A stretch of 64,000 nucleotides of DNA, from positions 21,762,875 through 21,826,874 of the forward strand of contig NC_054754.1 of NCBI RefSeq assembly GCF_018143015.1. Direction: 5' to 3'. This DNA comes from Lytechinus variegatus (lineage: Eukaryota; Echinodermata; Echinoidea; Temnopleuroida; Toxopneustidae). Shown here piece after piece: positions 61,501 through 64,000 of this stretch. The translations under genes and the position numbers were made by a program. A model generated the notes under the pieces. The model had not been told where the DNA came from and ran no database searches. It saw only the letters and a program-made list of their open reading frames with translations. Within the stretch, counting starts at the first letter, position 1, and every line of letters starts with the position of its first letter.

Positions 61501-62916
61501 TTACATAAAACAATAATAACTCGAATTGCGAGTAAATATATTTGGTGTATTCTGACTTAAAAACATGGGGTTTTAGTACAAAAGGATTATATATCTCATT
61601 AAACAGTCTATGCGAGCACCAGGAACAGTGAAGACATAGGCCCAGAACAAATAATGTTTCATAAAGTTATGAAAAAATGCTTCTTATGTAATATAACATA
61701 ACATAATATGATATAACATAAAAAACAATAATTTCTTCTTTCCCCACTACGTTTCTCTTCATTCCTTCCTCTTTTTCTCCTCTTTTCTCCTTTCCCCATT
61801 TTTTTTGCCAGCCGATGGGGGGGGGGGGGGCACGTGCCCCCTATGCCCCCCGTAGTTACGCCACTGCCTAACATGGTCAAGATGACCATTAGAAATATGT
61901 CACCAAGTTGAAAGTTGTTCCTTGTGATGTCAGCATTTACAATAAGTGAATAATTATGCTGCCTGACTATATTTCGGCTCTCCGTACGGCCAGCGTTTGC
62001 CAAATGTGACTGTCCCATAACTAAGAAGAAAAGTGATCACTACATTGGCCTTATTGATTATGTACCAACTTTGCGGGGACAAAAACTGTCAGAAACTCTA
62101 TTCTAACTCGATATGGGCCCAATTTAAAATATGCATGAATGCTATCACTTCTCTCATTTCACGTTTTTCGGTGAAGCTAAATGACGGGAGAAATTAAATA
62201 AAGTAAATTACGCATAATTTCTCAAGTATATAATAGTCTTCTAACTCCATCTCATCATTTACTTTACAATTAATTTTCTACATTTTAAAGGAAGAAAAGG
62301 AGGTCGTGACAATGGACGTAGAGGAAGAATCAAATATCAGTGTGGGAGTGGACACTGCTCCCGTAACTTCGGGATCGGGGACACTTGATGAAGAACCAAT
62401 GTCTTGTAAGTAATACAGAGGTTCTTTCTATTACTCTGTTTTTCTTCTCCGCGAGAGGGGAGTAATAGGGGGGTAATAGTTAATTTTGGCCAAAGCTACA
62501 GCGTTGGAAATTATGAATACATAGTCCGTAGAATTTCATAATACTCGATTTTCGAGAACAAAGATTTCAGAATAAAGATTCGGTCGACTATATATCAATG
62601 GCAAACACTGCCGTACATAAAGCGGGGATGGACCCCAAAATTTTTACGAAAAACGAGAAACGAAAACGAATGAAATATGAAAATATCTTACGAGTGTTAT
62701 GTTAAGATCTAAGCAAAGATAATATCTTAATAGGGTCAATTTGGTGCTCGTTCGCAGCCTTTAGAAAAAAATATTGCCCCATACGCCATTTTGGCCCCCA
62801 CAAAATGTTCGTCTCATTGTGCTACTTGAAATGGTATGTCATATTTATTGTTCATTGTCCTACTTTTCAATTTATCATGTTTCCATTATTCCATGATAGG
62901 GTCTTCTGTGGACTGA
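49551..62916 (+). CDS. Uncharacterised acidic protein, four exons, copy 2
   Basis: Exons at 49551-49607, 49937-50017, 62291-62405 and from 62900. Acceptors CGCTTAG, TTGGTAG, TTTTAAAG and ATGATAG; donors GTAAGG, GTGAAT and GTAAGT. Exons 1-3 give MANQHGETNPIDENHGEKK, then ISMKIDIHTF and TVVEIVLK, then EEKEVVTMDV and DTAPVTSGSG. Exon 2 is 27 residues against 36 in copy 1. Five bases present before the exon 3 donor in copy 1 are missing here, so exon 3 ends in phase 1 and the join to exon 4 reads WSSVD and stops (89 residues). In the frame homologous to copy 1, exon 4 would read GLLWTDGGRQGSL and stop at 62995. Either an alternative junction is used or this copy has lost its native C terminus. 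Intron 2 is 12.3 kb and full of transposons. Function unknown; the exon structure is supported mainly by the paralogue. Confidence 0.5.
50625..50700 (+). mobile_element. tRNA-like SINE head, intron 2 of copy 2
   Basis: GGGTCGTGTACGTGGTTAGA and GAGAGTTCGAATCTTCG match the head at 34262-34330 in place and sequence. Shared by both gene copies, so older than the duplication. Confidence 0.5.
51185..51445. repeat. ACGCAAC-rich repeat
   Basis: CTACGCA, TACGCAAC and TACGCC-type words recur about 15 times in 260 bp in both orientations (GCGTAGAGTTGCGTACC at the left, CTACGCAAATGTACGCC at the right). CpG-rich against an AT-rich background. Possibly a TIR element with a short word repeated; ends not defined. 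Confidence 0.5.
51480..51895. mobile_element. Diverged copy of MITE family B
   Basis: GTGGGCTGATGATG, ACTTATCGTTATTTCACATT, AAGTTGCAACAAATATCC and TTGTCCGATTTTGATCAAATTT occur in the family B order. Terminal TTAAAGGG is lost on both sides. Confidence 0.5.
51985..52335 (+). mobile_element. Fragment of the DR1-bearing element
   Basis: TTAGCAGAGCGCTGATTTTTC, the GACGGTGGCGGTGGCG stretch, AAGTTAAGTTTTTGAAATGA and GTAACATGACCAAGGTCGAA match the start of the element at 56620-57706. Only about one and a half internal units remain, and its AAGGTCGAAGGTA is a decayed form of the DR1 word. Confidence 0.65.
52437..52584 (-). mobile_element. Foldback MITE family C
   Basis: Reverse-complement copy of 22890-23029: GACAAGTTGTCAGATCTGAC, TTTCTCTGATGTTGATTGGC, TGAGAGGTACTGTTACTATG and GACAAGTCC in order, ending in CTCGCCCCC. 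Confidence 0.7.
52585..53700. other. Unassigned DNA inside the transposon nest
   Basis: No gene or clear repeat family. A C-run lies at 53426-53437. Confidence 0.3.
53742..53953 (+). repeat. CCCACAAATGTAATAA array, left outer arm
   Basis: About ten units of 15-16 bp with short spacers (CG, CACTTTA, TTTTTGATCG). The reverse array is at 60617-60811 and the spacer order mirrors it, so the arms are one inverted repeat, not independent arrays. Confidence 0.9.
54040..55560 (+). repeat. About 50-bp tandem repeats, left inner arm
   Basis: About 28 units built on AGTCTTTATTCCAGACCC then GGTTGTTTCAAAAATTATAA and ATATAAATCCAA. Higher-order repetition is visible: blocks with TAATATGAGCCC, TAATCATATGATCC and GATAATATAAGTCC recur in the same order (for example 54350-54560 and 54725-54960). 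Confidence 0.9.
55690..56304 (+). mobile_element. MITE family A inside the TU-like element
   Basis: TTAAAGGTCAAGTCCTCTTC to GGTGGACTTGTCCTTTAA, 615 bp, TTAA on both borders. It interrupts the left inner arm, so it is younger than the TU-like insertion or rode in with it. Confidence 0.78.
56305..56619. other. Spacer, partly repeated at 57745-57920
   Basis: GGGGATTACTTCCCGAAAACGATAAAGTTGTT and the GACGATCTATGA context at about 56415-56465 recur at 57838-57885, on the other side of the DR1-bearing element. So about 150-180 bp is directly repeated around that element. Confidence 0.5.
56620..57706. mobile_element. 1.09-kb element with DR1 repeats, GTCTCACCTGCAT ends
   Basis: GTCTCACCTGCAT at 56620 and ATGCAGGTGAGAC ending at 57706 are perfect 13-bp inverted ends. 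After a GGCGACGGCGGCGG stretch, five or six imperfect units of about 155-190 bp follow, each with CTAGTTCATGAAACTTGG, ATCACTGAACATCCTG, GTCACATGACC and GGTCAATGAACTTTGGCC. Perfect AGGTCAAAGGTCA lies at 57021, 57183, 57348 and 57501. No protein encoded. Confidence 0.78.
58278..58460 (-). mobile_element. SINE with 7SL-like head, copy 1
   Basis: On the minus strand the head runs from 58460: TGGCGTGCGCCTGTAATCC, AAGCT, then the GGTTTGAGGTTTGAGCCCTGG-type box, then CGGATGGTGACGTTAAAGG and CCCAGACGTAAATAATC, ending in an (AC)n tail (58278-58294 on the plus strand as GT). Structure as for the adjacent copy. Confidence 0.68.
58461..58657 (-). mobile_element. SINE with 7SL-like head, copy 2
   Basis: Head from 58657 on the minus strand: CTGGGCGTTGTGGCGTGCG, CCTGTAATCCAAGCTGTGGG, then CAGGTTCGAGCCCTGG as B-box, then a body with CTTTCGGATGGTGACGTTAA, and an (AC)n tail at 58461-58486 abutting the head of copy 1. 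GTGGCGYRYGCCTGTAATCC followed by AGCT and GGGA is the A-box/Alu-domain order of SRP 7SL RNA and of Alu elements. The body is not Alu. The alternative is a tRNA-headed SINE with chance likeness. Confidence 0.7.
58879..59000 (-). mobile_element. Retroposon 3' tail, minus strand
   Basis: GTATTCAATTCAATTCAATT and TTATTTATTTCACTTCCATC are the reverse of an ATAAATAAAATTGAATTGAA tail, as left by LINE copies with pentamer tails. Only the tail and perhaps 60 bases of 3' region are present. Confidence 0.5.
59030..60540 (-). repeat. About 50-bp tandem repeats, right inner arm
   Basis: Units built on GGGTCTGGAATAAAGACTTT, the reverse of the left arm units. The outer third (60090-60540) is regular; 59030-60090 is much more diverged and carries ATGTTATTCCAGNNGAAT-like spacers also seen reversed at 55320-55640. 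Confidence 0.85.
60617..60811 (-). repeat. TTATTACATTTGTGGG array, right outer arm
   Basis: About ten units, mirror image of 53742-53953 in unit order and spacers (TAAAGTCA, GCGATCAAAAA, TAAAGTGCA, TAAAGTG). Confidence 0.9.
60812..61640. repeat. GCGAAGCGCG satellite, intron 2 of copy 2
   Basis: GCGAAGCGCG-type boxes lie near 60857, 60968, 61075 and 61296, about 108 and 220 bp apart, with CAGACCTAAAAAGGGACATT-like DNA between. Its head (GCGTACCGTGGGTCACGG) lies at 53707-53741 on the far side of the TU-like element, so that element split this repeat. Confidence 0.7.
61650..61868 (-). mobile_element. CAGTGGCG-type G-run element
   Basis: On the minus strand it starts GGCAGTGGCGTAACTACGGG, has a G-run, CACGTG, a long C-run and a GGAAAGGAGAAAAGAGGAG core. 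It has the same order of parts as 17458-17690. Confidence 0.55.
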
Positions 62917-63570
62917 TGGAGGGAGACAAGGTTCTCTTGTATTTTCAGAGGATCATCGCAGATTTATTTGGGAGAGGGGGTTGTACATGTTGTAGGGTGG
63001 GTTAGACAATGGATCTGATGAAAGGAGACGTTGTTCTCTGGGATTACCAGAATTGATCGTGATCACACTCTTTAATTTGGAAATGGGGTGGGGAAGGGTG
63101 GATTGTAAAACAATGGATCTGATGAAGGGAGACAACACTGTAAAAACGCTGTTCAAAATTTTGAGCACGTTGTTTAAGTCCGTCACTAACAACTACCGTT
63201 TAAACATTTTAAACAACTGTTTAAAATAAACAACTGTTTAAACTTTTTAAAAAATTGTTTAAACTTTTTAAACAACTGTTTAACCTTTTTTAACAAGTTT
63301 TTAACAACAGTTTAAAATAAACAACTGTTTAAACTTTTTAAAAAATTGTTTAAACTTTTTAAACAACTGTTGTTTAAAACAGTTTAAACAAATTGTTGTT
63401 AGAGTGACAGGCTTAAACAACGTTATTTTTTGTTATTTTTGTACTTTGAAGGTTCCCTTGGATTATCAGGGCAGTGATCGTGATCACATTCTTTAGTTGG
63501 GAGAGGGGATGGGGGTGTATGGTATTGGATTTGATAAGGGGAGGCAAGGTTCTGTTCGATCAACAGAGGA
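62911..63570 (+). repeat. 104-bp tandem repeat over the last exon, copy 2
   Basis: Units begin near 62911, 63012 and 63116, and a last partial unit near 63525, each with CTGATGAAGGGAGAC, GGTTCTCTTGGATTACCAG and GTGATCGTGATCACA-type parts. The third unit is split by the MITE at 63136-63449. In the exon 4 frame the units read DGGRQGSL, DERRRCSLGLPEL and DEGRQ/GSLGLSGQ. Confidence 0.75.
63136..63449. mobile_element. GTTTAAAC-repeat MITE
   Basis: CACTGTAAAAACGCTGTT at the left resembles the reverse complement of TTGTTGTTAGAGTG at about 63406. The interior is made of AACAACTGTTTAAA and CTTTTTAAAAAATTG palindromic words repeated twice over 110 bp. It splits a repeat unit between GGGAGACAA and GGTTCCCTTGG. 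The right border is uncertain (63406 or 63449). Confidence 0.6.
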
Positions 63571-63616
63571 ACGATACCTATTACTTTACAAATTGCATAT
63601 TTCCAAAATTTTCTGA

Positions 63617-63622
63617 AATAAA
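63617..63622 (+). terminator. Candidate polyadenylation signal, copy 2
   Basis: AATAAA in TTTTCTGAAATAAACGCTTG, aligned with the 3' segment of copy 1 at 35403-35425. It follows the last 104-bp unit by about 50 bp. Confidence 0.4.
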
Positions 63623-63665
63623 CGCTTGAAATATCTTACTACAGTATATTTTGCATGTGCTGCAT

Positions 63666-64000
63666 TTAATTGACTACGATTTCCCCCAATCAATTACCAT
63701 ACCTGTATGATCTACTAAAAGCAACGCGTTTTTGTAATCATGGTCTACGCAAGGGTATTTTAATGGGAGGGGTGCCGAAATATGCATCTTGATTTATGTT
63801 CTTTTATCAACGCATGTTCAACAGAAGAAATTCTGAAACACATTTTCTTACACAGCAGTACATTATTTTTTTATTCATAATGCTCGGTAAAGTATGTTGT
63901 TGTTAAATGTTATTTGTCTTCATTAATTTTGTAAATTTCATGTGTTGATGTATTTTTTTCTTACTTGTAAGACATATTTTGGGGGTTTAATGGACAAATT
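63666..64000. other. Window end, nothing recognisable
   Basis: Homology with the first gene block fades here. No exon or repeat is seen. Confidence 0.35.

Larger units (their letters stand above)
50790..62035. other. About 11 kb transposon nest in intron 2 of copy 2
   Basis: The paralogous intron aligns up to about 50780 (CCTGATT context) and again from about 62040 (GTACCAACTTTGC against ATACCAGCTTTGC). What lies between is absent from copy 1. Near its edges a diverged inverted pair is seen: ATCAGGCAGCATCATATTA and CTTCACAAGGAACAACTG at 50861-50972, and their reverse complements at about 61912-61967. These could be the ends of an outer element later filled by others. Confidence 0.6.
43394..63665 (+). 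repeat. Segmental duplication, copy 2 (gene block)
   Basis: Counterpart of 28276-35470 in the same orientation, about 15.1 kb downstream at its left edge. It is expanded to 20 kb by the TIR element at 44414-46041, a partial internal duplication at 48170-49200, a repeat of part of intron 2 (50340-50640), and about 11 kb of nested transposons in intron 2. Confidence 0.82.

Overview
This is a 64 kb, AT-rich stretch of animal nuclear DNA. The repeat content (TTAA-flanked foldback MITEs, tRNA-headed SINEs, TU-like elements with long tandem-repeat inverted ends, G/C-run elements) points to an echinoderm, most likely a sea urchin. That assignment rests on recalled repeat families, not on a database match. 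There are no bacterial-type genes, no CRISPR arrays and no recognisable LTR retroelement. Most long open frames in the window are by-products of simple repeats or of palindromic transposons.

Layout. From 1 to 28 kb the window is intergenic and transposon-rich. It holds at least two foldback MITE families, a 13-copy 67-bp tandem array (9.7-10.6 kb), a SINE-SINE palindrome (15.3-15.8 kb), several TIR elements and long (TA)n tracts. From about 28.28 to 35.47 kb lies a transcription-unit-like block with a TATA-like promoter, a predicted non-coding first exon, and four short coding exons for an acidic protein of 114 residues. From 35.5 to 43.4 kb the DNA is intergenic, with a LINE reverse-transcriptase C-terminal fragment (minus strand), a GAT-rich satellite and a CRE/CCAAT cluster. 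From about 43.39 to 63.67 kb a second, diverged copy of the whole block runs in the same orientation. Its exons align with copy 1 in the same frame order, but intron 2 has grown from 0.7 kb to 12.3 kb.

The paralogous gene pair is the main biological result. Splice junctions sit at equivalent places, all but one of the compared junctions are phase 0, and the peptides stay alike while introns diverge. The last exon lies inside a roughly 104-bp tandem repeat whose later units partly keep the same frame, so extra or alternative terminal exons are possible. I do not recognise the protein family and assign no function.

The inserted DNA in intron 2 of copy 2 is layered: a GCGAAGCGCG satellite was split by a 7.07-kb TU-like element (long inverted arms made of 15/16-bp and roughly 50-bp tandem repeats). 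That element in turn carries a TTAA MITE, a 1.09-kb element with four perfect DR1 nuclear-receptor sites, and a head-to-tail pair of SINEs whose 5' end looks like the Alu domain of 7SL RNA.

All coordinates and alignments were made by eye. Boundaries of diverged elements are good to tens of bases, and family names are by similarity of structure only.
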